DNA from: Modestobacter sp. VKM Ac-2986 | GTDB taxonomy: Bacteria; Actinomycetota; Actinomycetes; Mycobacteriales; Geodermatophilaceae | Direction: 5' to 3' | Assembly (NCBI RefSeq): GCF_026967795.1 | Contig: NZ_JAPVBH010000003.1 | Location: 186,001-250,000, forward strand | DNA length: 64,000 nucleotides | Shown: piece after piece, positions 1-8,643 of the stretch | How the letters are laid out: each line of letters begins with the position of its first letter | Numbering within the stretch: the first letter of the stretch is position 1 | Position numbers and translations under genes: made by a program | Notes under the pieces: generated by a model | What the model was told of the DNA's origin: nothing | The model's input: the letters and a program-made list of their open reading frames with translations, nothing else | The model's database searches: none

Positions 1-75
1 GTCGGCCACGGCGCGGGCGGCGTGCACCCGGTCGACCGACACCAGGGGGGACGAGGGAGCGGGGGTGGCGGACAC
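1..75 (-). CDS. 5' end of a gene truncated by the left window edge (possible threonine dehydratase-like)
   Basis: Reading leftward from a GTG at 75 gives 25 open codons that leave the window (VSATPAPSSPLVSVDRVHAA...). A TAGTCT hexamer ends 6 nt before this GTG, the leaderless spacing seen at many genes here, which supports the start. The short N-terminus, with a Pro/Ser stretch followed by LVSVDRVHAARAV, resembles the first helix of PLP-dependent threonine dehydratases, but too little is visible to name the product. It is divergent from the exonuclease gene. Confidence 0.4.
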   Translation of the reverse strand, partial: MSATPAPSSPLVSVDRVHAARAVAD

Positions 76-81
76 GTCGGC

Positions 82-87
82 AGACTA
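82..87 (-). promoter_or_regulatory. -10 element (TAGTCT) of the left-edge gene
   Basis: The hexamer fits TANNNT and ends 6 nt upstream of the GTG at 75, predicting a leaderless mRNA. Confidence 0.4.
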
Positions 88-129
88 GCCAGCCGATGTG
101 ACGACCACCGCCGCCCGTGTTCGTCCCGT

Positions 130-135
130 TACCGT
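130..135 (+). promoter_or_regulatory. -10 element (TACCGT) of the 5'-3' exonuclease gene
   Basis: TANNNT hexamer ending 6 nt before GTG 142. It predicts a leaderless transcript and favours GTG 142 over ATG 151. Confidence 0.4.
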
Positions 136-141
136 CCCCGC

Positions 142-1059
142 GTGACCACGATGCTGCTGGACGCGGCGAGCCTGTACTACCGCGCTTTTTACGGGGTGCC
201 CACGACCGTCACCGGCCCGCACGGGCGCCCGGTGAACGCCGTCCGGGGCTTCCTGGACATGACCGCCCGGCTGGTCGTCGCCCACGCACCCGCCCGCCTG
301 GTGGCCTGCTGGGACGACGACTGGCGGCCGGCGTTCCGGGTGGCGGCCCTGCCCACCTACAAGGCGCACCGGGTCGCCCCCGAGGGCGGGGAGGAGACCC
401 CGGAGGAGCTCGCCCCCCAGGTGCCGGTGCTGGTCGACGTCCTGGCCGCGGCGGGGCTGGCCCGGGTCGGCGCGCCCGGGTACGAGGCCGACGACGTCAT
501 CGGCACGCTGGCCACCCGGGCCCGCGGCCCGGTCGACGTGGTGACCGGCGACCGGGACCTCTTCCAGCTGGTGGACGACGACCGCGGGGTGCGCATCCTG
601 TACACCGCCCGCGGCATCAACGACCTGGACTTCGTCGACGAGGCCGCGGTGGCCGACCGCTACGGGATCCCCGGCCGCAGCTACGCCGACTTCGCCGTCC
701 TGCGCGGTGACCCCAGCGACGGGCTGCCCGGGGTGTCCGGGGTGGGCGCGAAGACCGCGGCCGCGCTGATCAACGAGTTCGGCTCGCTGGCCGGCATCCG
801 TGCCGCCGTCGCCCGCACCGTGGTGCCGAAGGCGCCGCTCACCGCCGCGGTGCTGAAGAAGCTGCAGGCGGCCGGGGACTACCTGGACGCCGCACCGGAG
901 GTGGTCGCCGTCGTCACCGGCATCGACCTGCCCCCGGTGGACGGCGCCCTGCCGCGGCACCCCGCCGACCCCGACGCGCTCGCCGCGCTGGCCGCCGAGC
1001 ACGGTCTGGAGTCCTCGGTGCGCCGGCTGGGCGCGGCGCTGGACTGGCCGCAGGACTGA
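142..1059 (+). CDS. 5'-3' exonuclease, DNA polymerase I N-terminal domain family
   Basis: A 305-residue stand-alone homologue of the 5' nuclease (FEN-like) domain of DNA polymerase I, expected to cut flaps or RNA primers during replication and repair. Visible family motifs are YKAHR (73-77), the acidic metal-binding block YEADDVIG (114-121), TGDRDLFQL (135-143) and the helix-3-turn-helix DNA-binding region LRGDPSDGLPGVSGVGAKTA (187-206). There is no polymerase domain. Start GTG 142 was chosen because TACCGT sits 6 nt upstream; ATG 151 is the alternative. It converges with the DUF4333 gene, ending 13 bp from it. Confidence 0.9.
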   Translation: MTTMLLDAASLYYRAFYGVPTTVTGPHGRPVNAVRGFLDMTARLVVAHAPARLVACWDDDWRPAFRVAALPTYKAHRVAPEGGEETPEELAPQVPVLVDVLAAAGLARVGAPGYEADDVIGTLATRARGPVDVVTGDRDLFQLVDDDRGVRILYTARGINDLDFVDEAAVADRYGIPGRSYADFAVLRGDPSDGLPGVSGVGAKTAAALINEFGSLAGIRAAVARTVVPKAPLTAAVLKKLQAAGDYLDAAPEVVAVVTGIDLPPVDGALPRHPADPDALAALAAEHGLESSVRRLGAALDWPQD

Positions 1060-1072
1060 GCGCGGCAGCAGG

Positions 1073-1873
1073 TCAGCGCGGCGCCCAGGTGTAGGCGCCC
1101 TCGTCGTCGGTGAGCGTGAGGGTCACGGTGACCCGCTCGTCCTCGGCGGTGCGGCCCTGGCACCGGTAGCTGCGGCCGACCTCGACGGTCATCTCCTCGT
1201 CGCAGCGCAGCTCCAGCGCCACGCCCTCCAGCTCCTCGAACTGCTCGGCGACGTCGCGCTGCACGGCATCGGGGTCCAGCCGGGTGCCGCCGAGGCCGGA
1301 GCCCTGGGCGACCCCGGCGACGACCAGGGCCACGAGGGCGAGGAGCCCGACCAGCAGCGCCAGCCGTCGCTGCGGGCGTCGGCCGGCGGGCTCGGGCGGC
1401 TGCCCCCAGCCGGCCGGCGGCTGGCCGGGGAACGGACCGTGGGCCTGCTGCCCGTACTGGCCGGGCTGCCCGTGCTGCGGCTGGCCGTACTGGCCGTACT
1501 GGCCGTACTGGCCGTACTGCGGCTGGCCGTACTGGGCGGGCGGGTACTGCTGCGGCTGCCCGTAGTGGGGCGGCTGGCCGTACGCGGGTGGGCCCTGCTG
1601 CTGCCCGTACCGAGGGGGCTGCCCGTACTGCGGCGGCGGGTACTGCGGGTGCTGCCCGTACTGCTGGGGCGGCAGGCCCTGCTGCTGCCCGTACGGCGAG
1701 GGCTGCCCGTACGGCTGCTGGCCGTACTGCGGTGAGGGCGGGCCCCAGCCCGGTGCCGCCGCCCGGTCGGTGGGACCGGCCGGCTCACCGTGGGCCTGCT
1801 GCCCGGGCTCGTCGGGTTCCCGGTCCCACGGCGTCCAGTCGGGCCGGTCCCGGTCCTGCGGCGGCTGGCTCAT
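1073..1873 (-). CDS. DUF4333 membrane protein with a Gln/Tyr/Pro/Gly-rich N-terminal half
   Basis: A 266-residue protein. Residues 1 to about 165 are low complexity, with many GQ, YGQ and PQY repeats. One transmembrane helix follows a basic RRPQRR stretch at about 170-195. The C-terminal 65 residues fit the DUF4333 fold (LDPDAVQRDVAEQF... LRCDEEMTVEVGRSYRC), with two cysteines likely forming a disulfide outside the cell. The role of DUF4333 is not established. The start is ATG 1873 with a GAGGAG Shine-Dalgarno. A much longer open frame upstream is antisense noise over helY. The gene follows helY by 56 bp on the same strand. Confidence 0.8.
   Translation of the reverse strand: MSQPPQDRDRPDWTPWDREPDEPGQQAHGEPAGPTDRAAAPGWGPPSPQYGQQPYGQPSPYGQQQGLPPQQYGQHPQYPPPQYGQPPRYGQQQGPPAYGQPPHYGQPQQYPPAQYGQPQYGQYGQYGQYGQPQHGQPGQYGQQAHGPFPGQPPAGWGQPPEPAGRRPQRRLALLVGLLALVALVVAGVAQGSGLGGTRLDPDAVQRDVAEQFEELEGVALELRCDEEMTVEVGRSYRCQGRTAEDERVTVTLTLTDDEGAYTWAPR
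1478..1527 (-). repeat. short tandem repeats encoding the YGQ tract
   Basis: On the plus strand the unit GGCCGTACT recurs about five times in direct succession here and, more diverged, out to about 1730. It encodes the Tyr-Gly-Gln repeats of the DUF4333 protein; the array length is a candidate for strain variation. Confidence 0.6.
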
Positions 1874-1929
1874 CGTCGCTCCTCGTCCTGGGCCCGGCCC
1901 CGCTGCGGGGCGCGCGCGGCGATCGTGCC

Positions 1930-4767
1930 CTACCCGGTGACCGAGGCCGACACGACCCCGCGCCGCACCCGGCCCACCGCCGACCGGGCGATGCCGGCCA
2001 GCGGCTCGTCGGCGATCTTGGCCAGCTGGTCGAGGAGGTCGATGAGCTGGCGGGCCCAGCGGACGAAGTCCCCACCGGACAGCTCGGTGCCGGCTGCCTC
2101 GGCGCCGGCGAGGACCCGGTCGAGGGTCTGCCCGTCGGCCCAGCGGTAGGCCGCCCACACGAAGCCGAGGTCCAGCTCGCGGGTGACCGGCACCCCGTGG
2201 TCCCGCTCGACGTCGGCGAGCCGCTCGTGCACCCGGCGCATCTCCGCCAGCGCCGCGGTGACCTTGCCGGCCGGCACCGACGGCTGGGCGACGGTGTCCC
2301 GGCGGGCCTCGAACACCAGCGCGGACACCACCCCGGCCAGCTCGGCGGGGGTGAGCCCGCGGAAGGCGCCGGCGCGCAGGCACTCGGCGGTGAGCAGGTC
2401 GGTCTCCGACCAGATCCGGCCCAGCCGCCGTCCGGCGTCGGTCACCAGCTCGGGGTGCTCGTCGGCGTCCGGGGAGGTGGCCGGGGGCTCGGGGGCGAGG
2501 TAGCCCAGCTCGGTGAGGACGTCGCAGGTGCGGTCGAACTGCGCGGTCAGCGAGCCGGTGCGCTCGGCGATCTGGCGGCGCAGCTGCTCGGCCTCGCGCA
2601 GCACCCGCAGCCAGCGGTCGGCGGCGCGCACCCGCTCCTCCCGGTCGGGCAGCCCGTGCACCGGGTGGGCGCGCAGCGCGTGCCGCAGGTCGGTCAGCAC
2701 CGGGTCGTCGTCGGCGCCGGAGCGACCCCGGGTCCGGCGGGCGCCCAGGTCGTTCTCGGTGCGGGCGTTGCGCAGGGTGGAGGCCAGGTCGCGGCGGGCG
2801 TGCGGGCTGCGGTGGTTGAAGTTCTTGGGCACCCGCACCCGGGTCAGCGCGGTCACCGGGGTCGGGAAGTCGGTCGAGCCCAGCCGGCCGGCCCACTTGT
2901 CCTCGGTGAGCACCAGCGGGTGGGGGTCGGCCAGCTCGGTCAGGCCCGGGTCCAGCACGACGGCCAGGCCCTGCCGGCGTCCGCTGGGCACCCGGATGAC
3001 GTCCCCGGCCCGCAGCGCCGCCAGGGACTCGGCGGCGTCGGCGCGGCGCTTGGCCTGGGAGTCCCGGGACAGCGCCTTCTCCCGCTGGGAGATCTCGCTG
3101 CGCAGCTTCGCGTAGCCGGCCACGTCGAACACGGCGTCGGTCAGGCCGCCGCGCACCTCGGCCTCCAGCTTGGCGGCGTCCTCCTCGTGCCGGGCCGCCG
3201 ACCGGGCCAGTCCGACGACGGAGCGGTCGGCCTGGAACTGGGCGAAGGAGGAGGCGAGCAGCTCCCGGGCGTGCTCCCGGCCGAAGGCACCGACCAGGTT
3301 GACGGCCATGTTGTAGCTGGGCCGGAACGACGAGCGCAGCGGGTAGGTGCGGGTGCTGGCGAGCCCGGCGACGACGGCCGGGTCGACCCCGGGGCCCCAG
3401 ACGACGACGGCGTGCCCCTCGACGTCGATGCCGCGGCGCCCGGCCCGGCCGGTGAGCTGGGTGTACTCCCCCGGCGTCACGTCGGCGTGGGCCTCGCCGT
3501 TCCACTTGACCAGCCGCTCGAGGACGACGGTGCGGGCGGGCATGTTGATGCCCAGGGCGAGGGTCTCGGTGGCGAACACCGCCTTGACCAGGCCGCGGAC
3601 GAAGCACTCCTCGACGGTCTCCTTGAACGCGGGCACCAGGCCGGCGTGGTGGGCGGCGAACCCGGCGAGCAGCCCCTCGCGCCACTCCCAGAAGCCGAGC
3701 ACGTGCAGGTCCTCGTCGGGCAGCGCCCCGGTGCGCCGGTCGATGATCTCGGCGATGGCGGCGCGCTCGCTCTCGTCGGTGAGCCGCAGCCCCGAGGCCA
3801 GGCACTGGTGCACCGCGGCGTCGCAGCCGTTGCGGCTGAACACGAAGGTGATCGCCGGCAGCAGCCCGGAGCGGTCCAGCCGCTCGATGACGTCGGGCCG
3901 GGAGGGCGGTGAGTAGCGCGGCTTGGACCCGAAGCCGTTGCGGCCGGTGCCCCCGCCCCCGTGCCAGGAGTCGAAGCGCCGCTCCTGCTCGTGGACGTAG
4001 CGCACCAGCTCCGGGTCGACCACGGCCCGGCCGCGCTCGCGGGTGGACAGCCCGCGCGGGGTCTGCTCCCACTCCCCGGCGTGCGCTGCCGGGCGCAGGG
4101 CGAACAGGTCGAACACCCGCCCGCCGACGAGCATGTGCTGCCACAGCGGGATCGGGCGCACCTCGCTGACCACCACGCGGGTGTCGCCGCGCACGGTGAC
4201 CAGCCAGTCGGCGAACTCCTCGGCGTTGCTCACCGTCGCCGACAGCGACACCAGCCGGACGTGCTCGGGCAGGTGGATGATCACCTCCTCCCAGACCGCG
4301 CCGCGGAACCGGTCGGCGAGGTAGTGCACCTCGTCCATGACCACGTAGCCCAGGTCGGTCAGCGCCGGGGAGTCGACGTAGAGCATGTTGCGCAGCACCT
4401 CGGTGGTCATCACGACCACCGGCGCATCGCCGTTGATGGCGTTGTCACCGGTCAGCAGGCCCACCCGGTCGGCCCCGTAGCGCTCGCACAGGTCGCTGTA
4501 CTTCTGGTTCGACAGCGCCTTGATCGGCGTCGTGTAGAAGGCCTTGCGGCCCTCCTGGAGGGCCTTGTGGACGGCGAACTCCCCGACCACGGTCTTCCCC
4601 GCACCCGTGGGGGCGCAGACGAGCACGCCGGAGCCCTCCTCCAGCGCCTCGCACGCCTCGACCTGGAAGGGGTCCAGGGAGAAGCCGAGCTCGGCGGTGA
4701 AGTCCGACAGGGTGGGGTGTGCGGAACGGCGGCGGGCAGCCGCGTACCGCTCGGCCGGGCTGGACAT
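1930..4767 (-). CDS. helY: Ski2/Mtr4-like DEAD/DEAH-box RNA helicase, HelY family
   Basis: A 945-residue superfamily 2 helicase. Walker A is APTGAGKT (52-59), the Walker B box is DEVH (145-148), motif III is SLSATV, and motif VI is QLTGRAGRRGID in the second RecA domain. These are followed by the C-terminal DSHCT-type helical region of Ski2/Mtr4 enzymes. HelY homologues such as Rv2092c lie beside tatA/tatC and pafB/pafC in mycobacteria, and the same neighbourhood is kept here. It probably acts in RNA unwinding or turnover. The start at ATG 4767 is supported by TAACGT ending 6 nt upstream. Confidence 0.93.
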   Translation of the reverse strand: MSSPAERYAAARRRSAHPTLSDFTAELGFSLDPFQVEACEALEEGSGVLVCAPTGAGKTVVGEFAVHKALQEGRKAFYTTPIKALSNQKYSDLCERYGADRVGLLTGDNAINGDAPVVVMTTEVLRNMLYVDSPALTDLGYVVMDEVHYLADRFRGAVWEEVIIHLPEHVRLVSLSATVSNAEEFADWLVTVRGDTRVVVSEVRPIPLWQHMLVGGRVFDLFALRPAAHAGEWEQTPRGLSTRERGRAVVDPELVRYVHEQERRFDSWHGGGGTGRNGFGSKPRYSPPSRPDVIERLDRSGLLPAITFVFSRNGCDAAVHQCLASGLRLTDESERAAIAEIIDRRTGALPDEDLHVLGFWEWREGLLAGFAAHHAGLVPAFKETVEECFVRGLVKAVFATETLALGINMPARTVVLERLVKWNGEAHADVTPGEYTQLTGRAGRRGIDVEGHAVVVWGPGVDPAVVAGLASTRTYPLRSSFRPSYNMAVNLVGAFGREHARELLASSFAQFQADRSVVGLARSAARHEEDAAKLEAEVRGGLTDAVFDVAGYAKLRSEISQREKALSRDSQAKRRADAAESLAALRAGDVIRVPSGRRQGLAVVLDPGLTELADPHPLVLTEDKWAGRLGSTDFPTPVTALTRVRVPKNFNHRSPHARRDLASTLRNARTENDLGARRTRGRSGADDDPVLTDLRHALRAHPVHGLPDREERVRAADRWLRVLREAEQLRRQIAERTGSLTAQFDRTCDVLTELGYLAPEPPATSPDADEHPELVTDAGRRLGRIWSETDLLTAECLRAGAFRGLTPAELAGVVSALVFEARRDTVAQPSVPAGKVTAALAEMRRVHERLADVERDHGVPVTRELDLGFVWAAYRWADGQTLDRVLAGAEAAGTELSGGDFVRWARQLIDLLDQLAKIADEPLAGIARSAVGRVRRGVVSASVTG

Positions 4768-4773
4768 GCCCCC

Positions 4774-4779
4774 ACGTTA
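4774..4779 (-). promoter_or_regulatory. -10 element (TAACGT) of helY
   Basis: TANNNT hexamer 6 nt before ATG 4767, so helY is probably transcribed leaderless and independently of tatC. Confidence 0.4.
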
Positions 4780-4820
4780 GGCGCTCTCCGCTTTCGCCAC
4801 CCGCTCACCTCGGAGCGTCG

Positions 4821-4835
4821 CCGGACGTCGTCCGG
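4821..4835. promoter_or_regulatory. inverted repeat upstream of helY
   Basis: CCGGACG-T-CGTCCGG is a perfect 7-bp inverted repeat lying 54 bp before helY and 31 bp beyond the tatC stop. It could be a weak terminator stem or an operator. Confidence 0.25.
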
Positions 4836-4865
4836 AGGCCGCCCACGGGGGTGTGCGACCGGCGG

Positions 4866-5822
4866 TCAGGGCTGGGGGTGACCCGGCTCGTCGGGGGGGC
4901 TGGGCCGGACGCTGCCCGGTGCCTCCAGCGGGCCCGGGGTGACCCGGTCGGGGGCGTCCAGCACGCTTGCAGTGACTGGGGCGGTCGCTTCCAGCCGACC
5001 GGCGTCCAGTGGGGTGGCCGCCGCGATCGCCGGGGACGCCTCGTCGTCGTCGAGCCCGGCCAGGCCCTCGGCGGCCGACCGCTTGGCCCGCCGCCTGTCC
5101 ACGACGCGGGCGACCTGGATGGCCAGCTCGAACAGCAGGCACATCGGCGCGGCCATCAGCAGCATCGTGAACGGGTCCTGCGTGGGCGTGATGAACGCGG
5201 CGAAGACGATCGTGAGGAAGTACAGCCAGCGCCGGCTCTTGGCCAGCGCCCCGTAGGACAGGACGCCGATGAGGTTGAGCCCGACCGCGATGAGCGGCAG
5301 CTCGAAGCTCACGCCGAAGGCCAGCAGCAGCGAGATGACGAAGCCGATGTACTCCTGGGCGGTCAGCAGCGCGGTCACGCCGTCACCGGCCAGGCCGAGC
5401 AGCAGGTCCAGGCCCGCGGCCAGCGAGATGTAGGCCAGCGCCGCGCCGAGGGCGAACAGGCTGGAGGAGGCGATGACGAAGCCGACGCCGTAGCGCTTCT
5501 CGTTCTTCTTCAGCCCCGGGGTGAGGAAGGCCCACACCTGGTGCAGCCAGAACGGCGCGGACAGCACGATGCCGACGATGAAGGCGATCTTCAGGCGGAT
5601 CAGGGCGCCACCGAGGACGTCGGTGATCACCAGGCTGCAGTCGCCGTCGCCCTCATTCGGCAGCCCGCGCAGCTCCGGGTCGAGCCCGCAGTAGGGCGCC
5701 CGGATGAACTCACCCAGGCCGTGGTCGTACCACCAGAACGCCACCGCGGTGCCGATGAACACGAACAGCAGCGCGATGCCGACGCGGTTGCGCAGCTCGC
5801 GGAGGTGGCCGATCAGGCTCAT
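4866..5822 (-). CDS. tatC: Sec-independent protein translocase TatC
   Basis: A 318-residue polytopic membrane protein and core of the twin-arginine translocon, which recognises RR signal peptides. It begins MSLIGHLRELRNRV, the conserved N-terminal signature, and contains about six hydrophobic segments, including FLTPGLKKNEKR after the third and the FVISLLLAFGVSFELPLI segment. Residues from about 240 onward form an unusual Ala/Pro/Asp-rich cytoplasmic tail. GTG 5888, in frame, would add 22 residues. It lies 88 bp downstream of tatA. Confidence 0.93.
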   Translation of the reverse strand: MSLIGHLRELRNRVGIALLFVFIGTAVAFWWYDHGLGEFIRAPYCGLDPELRGLPNEGDGDCSLVITDVLGGALIRLKIAFIVGIVLSAPFWLHQVWAFLTPGLKKNEKRYGVGFVIASSSLFALGAALAYISLAAGLDLLLGLAGDGVTALLTAQEYIGFVISLLLAFGVSFELPLIAVGLNLIGVLSYGALAKSRRWLYFLTIVFAAFITPTQDPFTMLLMAAPMCLLFELAIQVARVVDRRRAKRSAAEGLAGLDDDEASPAIAAATPLDAGRLEATAPVTASVLDAPDRVTPGPLEAPGSVRPSPPDEPGHPQP

Positions 5823-5910
5823 CGTCGCCGCGGCGTCCCTCTCGGGACGCCGCGGGCGGCGATCGCGGGTGCGCCCTGCCAGGGTCACGGGCGGCGGGTG
5901 GTGCTGCGGG

Positions 5911-6246
5911 TCAGCGGGCGCTGTCGGCGGAGGCCGCCGACGTGCGGGCGCGCTCCGCGGCGGCGCGGGCAGCAGCCGCACGGGCCTCGGCGGCAGCCGC
6001 CTCGGCCTCGAGGTCGACCGGGGCGGCGCCGGCCACGGACGAGGGGGCCACGATCTGCCCGGTCACCGGGGTGGTGCGGGCCTCGTCCTTGGCGCGGACG
6101 TCGTCGTCCTTCATGCCCTTCATCTCGCTCTTGAAGATGCGCATCGAACGCCCCATCGAACGGGAGGCGTCGGGCAGCTTCTTGTAGCCGAAGAGCAGCA
6201 GGACGGCCAGGATGATGAGGCCGATCTCCATCGGGCCGAGGTTCAT
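5911..6246 (-). CDS. tatA: Twin-arginine translocase subunit TatA
   Basis: A 111-residue protein with a short N-terminal transmembrane helix (MEIGLIILAVLLLFGYKKLPD) followed by the FGYKKLPDASRSMGRSMRIFKSE amphipathic helix typical of TatA. The tail is acidic and then very Ala/Glu/Arg-rich. TatA forms the protein-conducting assembly with TatC. A GGAGGA Shine-Dalgarno precedes ATG 6246. Confidence 0.93.
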   Translation of the reverse strand: MNLGPMEIGLIILAVLLLFGYKKLPDASRSMGRSMRIFKSEMKGMKDDDVRAKDEARTTPVTGQIVAPSSVAGAAPVDLEAEAAAAEARAAAARAAAERARTSAASADSAR

Positions 6247-6280
6247 CGGGTCCTCCGAGTCGTTGGGGCGAGCAGGGCCG

Positions 6281-6286
6281 ACTCTA
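6281..6286 (-). promoter_or_regulatory. -10 element (TAGAGT) upstream of tatA
   Basis: TANNNT hexamer about 35 nt before the tatA start. It predicts a short leader that contains the GGAGGA ribosome-binding site. Confidence 0.3.
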
Positions 6287-6393
6287 CGCCCGGACCCTGT
6301 GGGGTCCATGGCTCGCCGGAGCTGTACGTGCGGCGTCCACCTGCGGTTCAGGACGGCGTCGCCGGGGGGTTCGGGTCCGACACGCCGGGCGGT

Positions 6394-6600
6394 TCAGTCC
6401 GCGGACCCCGGACGTCCGGCCCGCGCGGCGGCGGCCCGGGCCGCGGTGGCCTGTGCCTCGGCCAGCAGCGGGGCGGCGTCGCGCTCCAGGGCGCGCAGCT
6501 CGCGGCCCAGCCGCCCGGCCGCGCCCAGCACGTTGTAGGCCAGGGTGCCCAGCACCAGCAGCACGAGGACGGCGACGGCGATCCACACGATCAGCAGCAC
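6394..6600 (-). CDS. Small single-span membrane protein between pafC and tatA
   Basis: A 68-residue protein. Residues 3-30 form a hydrophobic helix ([25 protein letters not shown]), followed by a charged helical tail rich in Arg, Glu and Ala ([19 protein letters not shown]). No family is recognised. TAGGGT 6 nt upstream of GTG 6600 suggests leaderless expression, so it is probably a real gene. The layout, one helix plus a coiled-coil-prone tail, superficially resembles TatA/TatB, but the FGxxK hinge is absent. Confidence 0.65.
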   Translation of the reverse strand: MLLIVWIAVAVLVLLVLGTLAYNVLGAAGRLGRELRALERDAAPLLAEAQATAARAAAARAGRPGSAD

Positions 6601-6606
6601 GGGCCG

Positions 6607-6612
6607 ACCCTA
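6607..6612 (-). promoter_or_regulatory. -10 element (TAGGGT) of the small membrane protein gene
   Basis: TANNNT hexamer 6 nt before GTG 6600. Confidence 0.35.
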
Positions 6613-6631
6613 GCCGCCGCCGGGCCCGGCG

Positions 6632-7597
6632 TCAGTCCGCGTACCGGGCCAGGGCGGCACGGGCCTCACCGGCGACCTGGGCGGCCAGCTCCGCCGGGGA
6701 GTCGACCAGCGCCGCCCCGCCGAGGGAGGAGACCAGCCGGCGGGCCCAGGACAGGTCCGACGTCCGGACCGCCACGGCCAGGCCACCGGCGGGGTCGTCG
6801 ACCTCCTCGACGTCCTCGACCGGGTAGTAGTCGGCCACCCAGCGCGCGCTGCGGGCCAGCCGCAGGCGCACCAGCGGCGCCTCGGCCCCGGGCTGGTAGA
6901 GGCCGGAGTCCAGGTCGCGCTCGGTCGCCTCGTCCGGCGGTGCCCCCGCCTCGTCCAGCACGGTGACCTCGTCGATGCGGTCCAGCCGGAACAGCCGGGT
7001 GCCCTCGACGTTGCGGCACCACGCCTCCAGGTACCAGCGGCCGTCGACCAGCAGCAGCCGCATCGGGTCCACGGTGCGCTCGGTGCGCTCGTCCCGGCTG
7101 GGGACGTAGTAGTGCAGGTGCAGCGCCCGGCCGCGCTCGAGCCCGTCGCGGACCACGGCCAGGGACTGCTCGGCCGCGCCCACGCTGACCGCCACCGGCG
7201 CCTGCACCTCCCCCGGGTGCCCGGCGGCGGCCGAGACCTTGGCCAGGGCGCGGCTGACGGCCTCCCCCTCGGCGAGGCCGGGCATCTCCAGCAGGGTGCG
7301 CAGCGCGACGATCAGCGCCACGGCCTCGTCGGTGCTCAACCGCAGCGGCCGCACCATGCCCGCGGTGAAGGTGACCCGGACCCGGTCGCCCTCGAACGCC
7401 AGGTCGATGAGGTCACCGGGACCGTGCCCGGGCAGCCCGCACACCCACAGCAGGTCCAGGTCCCGGCGCAGTTGGGCCTCGGTGACGCCGAAGTCACCGG
7501 CCGCGTCGGCCAGCCGGACGCCGTCCGGGCGGGCCTGCAGGTACGGGACCAGGGTCAGCAGCCGGGTCATCCGCTCGGCGGTGCTCGGGGCGGTCAT
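6632..7597 (-). CDS. pafC: WYL-domain transcriptional regulator PafC
   Basis: A 321-residue protein with an N-terminal winged helix-turn-helix (about 10-70: LLTLVPYLQARPDGVRLADAAGDFGV) and a central WYL domain (LHLHYYVPSRDERTERTVDPMRLLLVDGRWYLEAWC), then the WCX extension. With PafB it forms the heterodimer that activates the LexA-independent DNA-damage regulon in actinobacteria. ATG 7597 overlaps the pafB stop by 4 bp, implying translational coupling. Confidence 0.93.
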   Translation of the reverse strand: MTAPSTAERMTRLLTLVPYLQARPDGVRLADAAGDFGVTEAQLRRDLDLLWVCGLPGHGPGDLIDLAFEGDRVRVTFTAGMVRPLRLSTDEAVALIVALRTLLEMPGLAEGEAVSRALAKVSAAAGHPGEVQAPVAVSVGAAEQSLAVVRDGLERGRALHLHYYVPSRDERTERTVDPMRLLLVDGRWYLEAWCRNVEGTRLFRLDRIDEVTVLDEAGAPPDEATERDLDSGLYQPGAEAPLVRLRLARSARWVADYYPVEDVEEVDDPAGGLAVAVRTSDLSWARRLVSSLGGAALVDSPAELAAQVAGEARAALARYAD

Positions 7598-8571
7598 GCC
7601 GACTCCCCGAGGGCGGCCAGTCGGGTGAGCCGCTCGACGACGGCGGTGCGCACGCTCTGCGGGGCCTCGACGAGCACGTCGGCGCCGTAGGCGGCGAGGG
7701 TGTCGGCCAGGTGCTCGGGGTCGGTGGTGCGCAGCTGCAGCCGGTCGTCACCGTCCTCGGCCGCGCCCAGCGTCTCGGCGGTGCGGCGCAGCCCGATCGC
7801 CGTCCCGGGGCGGGCGCGCACGACCACCAGCTGCTCGGCGCGGGACTCCTGCCGCGCCACGACCGCGGCCAGGTCCAGGTCGGCCGGTGGGGAGAACGCA
7901 CCGGCCGGGCCGCTGGCCCTCGGCGTCCCGGTGACCCGGGAGAGCCGGAAGACCCGGGGGGCCGCCCGGTCCAGGTCGTGACCGACCAGGTACCAGTGCC
8001 CGTGCCAGGCGACGACGCCCCAGGGCTGCACCCGGCGGCGGTGCGGGGCCGCCTCGTCGGGACGGCGGTAGTCGAAGGTGAGCACCCGGCGGTCGCGGGC
8101 GGCGGCGTAGCAGGGCTCGAAGGCGGGCTCGCCGGCGTCCAGCCGCGGCTGGATGGGCACCGTGCGCCCGGAGTCGACCTCGACGCCGGCGGCACGGAGC
8201 TTCACCAGCGCGCTCTGCGCGGCCCCGGCCAGCTGCGCCGACTGCCACAGCCGCAGCGCCAGGCCGACGGCCGCGGCCTCCTCACCGGTCAGGGTGATCT
8301 CGGGCAGCTCGTAGTCGGCGCGGGCGATCCGGTAGCCGTCCTCGGTGTCGAAGGCGCTGGTCCGGCCGGTCTCCAGCGGGACGCCGATCTCGCGCAGCTC
8401 GGCCTTGTCCCGTTCGAACATGCGCTTGAACGCCTCGTCGGCGCGCTCGGTGCCGTCGTCGGGCTCGTAGCCGGGGACGATGGTGCGGATCTTGGCCGCC
8501 GAGACGTACTGCCGGGTGCCGAGCAGGGCGATGACCAGGTTGACCAGTCGTTCCGCCCGCTTGGCTGCCAC
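7594..8571 (-). CDS. pafB: WYL-domain transcriptional regulator PafB
   Basis: A 325-residue partner of PafC. HTH about 10-75 (AERLVNLVIALLGTRQYVSAAKIR), then a WYL domain (VLTFDYRRPDE... RVQPWGVVAWHGHWYLVGHD). GTG 8571 is preferred over GTG 8577 because TAGCCT lies 6 nt upstream of it and the resulting MAAKRAERLVNL N-terminus matches known PafB proteins. It is the first gene of the pafBC pair, divergent from the DUF3866 gene. Confidence 0.92.
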   Translation of the reverse strand: MAAKRAERLVNLVIALLGTRQYVSAAKIRTIVPGYEPDDGTERADEAFKRMFERDKAELREIGVPLETGRTSAFDTEDGYRIARADYELPEITLTGEEAAAVGLALRLWQSAQLAGAAQSALVKLRAAGVEVDSGRTVPIQPRLDAGEPAFEPCYAAARDRRVLTFDYRRPDEAAPHRRRVQPWGVVAWHGHWYLVGHDLDRAAPRVFRLSRVTGTPRASGPAGAFSPPADLDLAAVVARQESRAEQLVVVRARPGTAIGLRRTAETLGAAEDGDDRLQLRTTDPEHLADTLAAYGADVLVEAPQSVRTAVVERLTRLAALGESA

Positions 8572-8577
8572 GCGCAC

Positions 8578-8583
8578 AGGCTA
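8578..8583 (-). promoter_or_regulatory. -10 element (TAGCCT) of pafB
   Basis: TANNNT hexamer 6 nt before GTG 8571. It abuts the alternative GTG 8577 directly, which argues against that start. Confidence 0.4.
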
Positions 8584-8631
8584 GTGCCCCGCGCGTGTCG
8601 GGCTCCTCCTGAGGCGGGGTCCCAGCTCACC

Positions 8632-8637
8632 TACTCT
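8632..8637 (+). promoter_or_regulatory. -10 element (TACTCT) of the DUF3866 gene
   Basis: TANNNT hexamer 6 nt before GTG 8644. Confidence 0.4.
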
Positions 8638-8643
8638 GCTCCG

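Noticed and set aside
1073-4144. A 1023-codon frame extending the DUF4333 protein upstream
   Set aside because: It is a frame-shifted shadow of helY. ATG 1873 has a good ribosome-binding site and begins the real protein.
6394-6600. A TatB subunit
   Set aside because: The size and helix are similar, but the conserved Glu/Gly-Pro hinge of TatB is missing.
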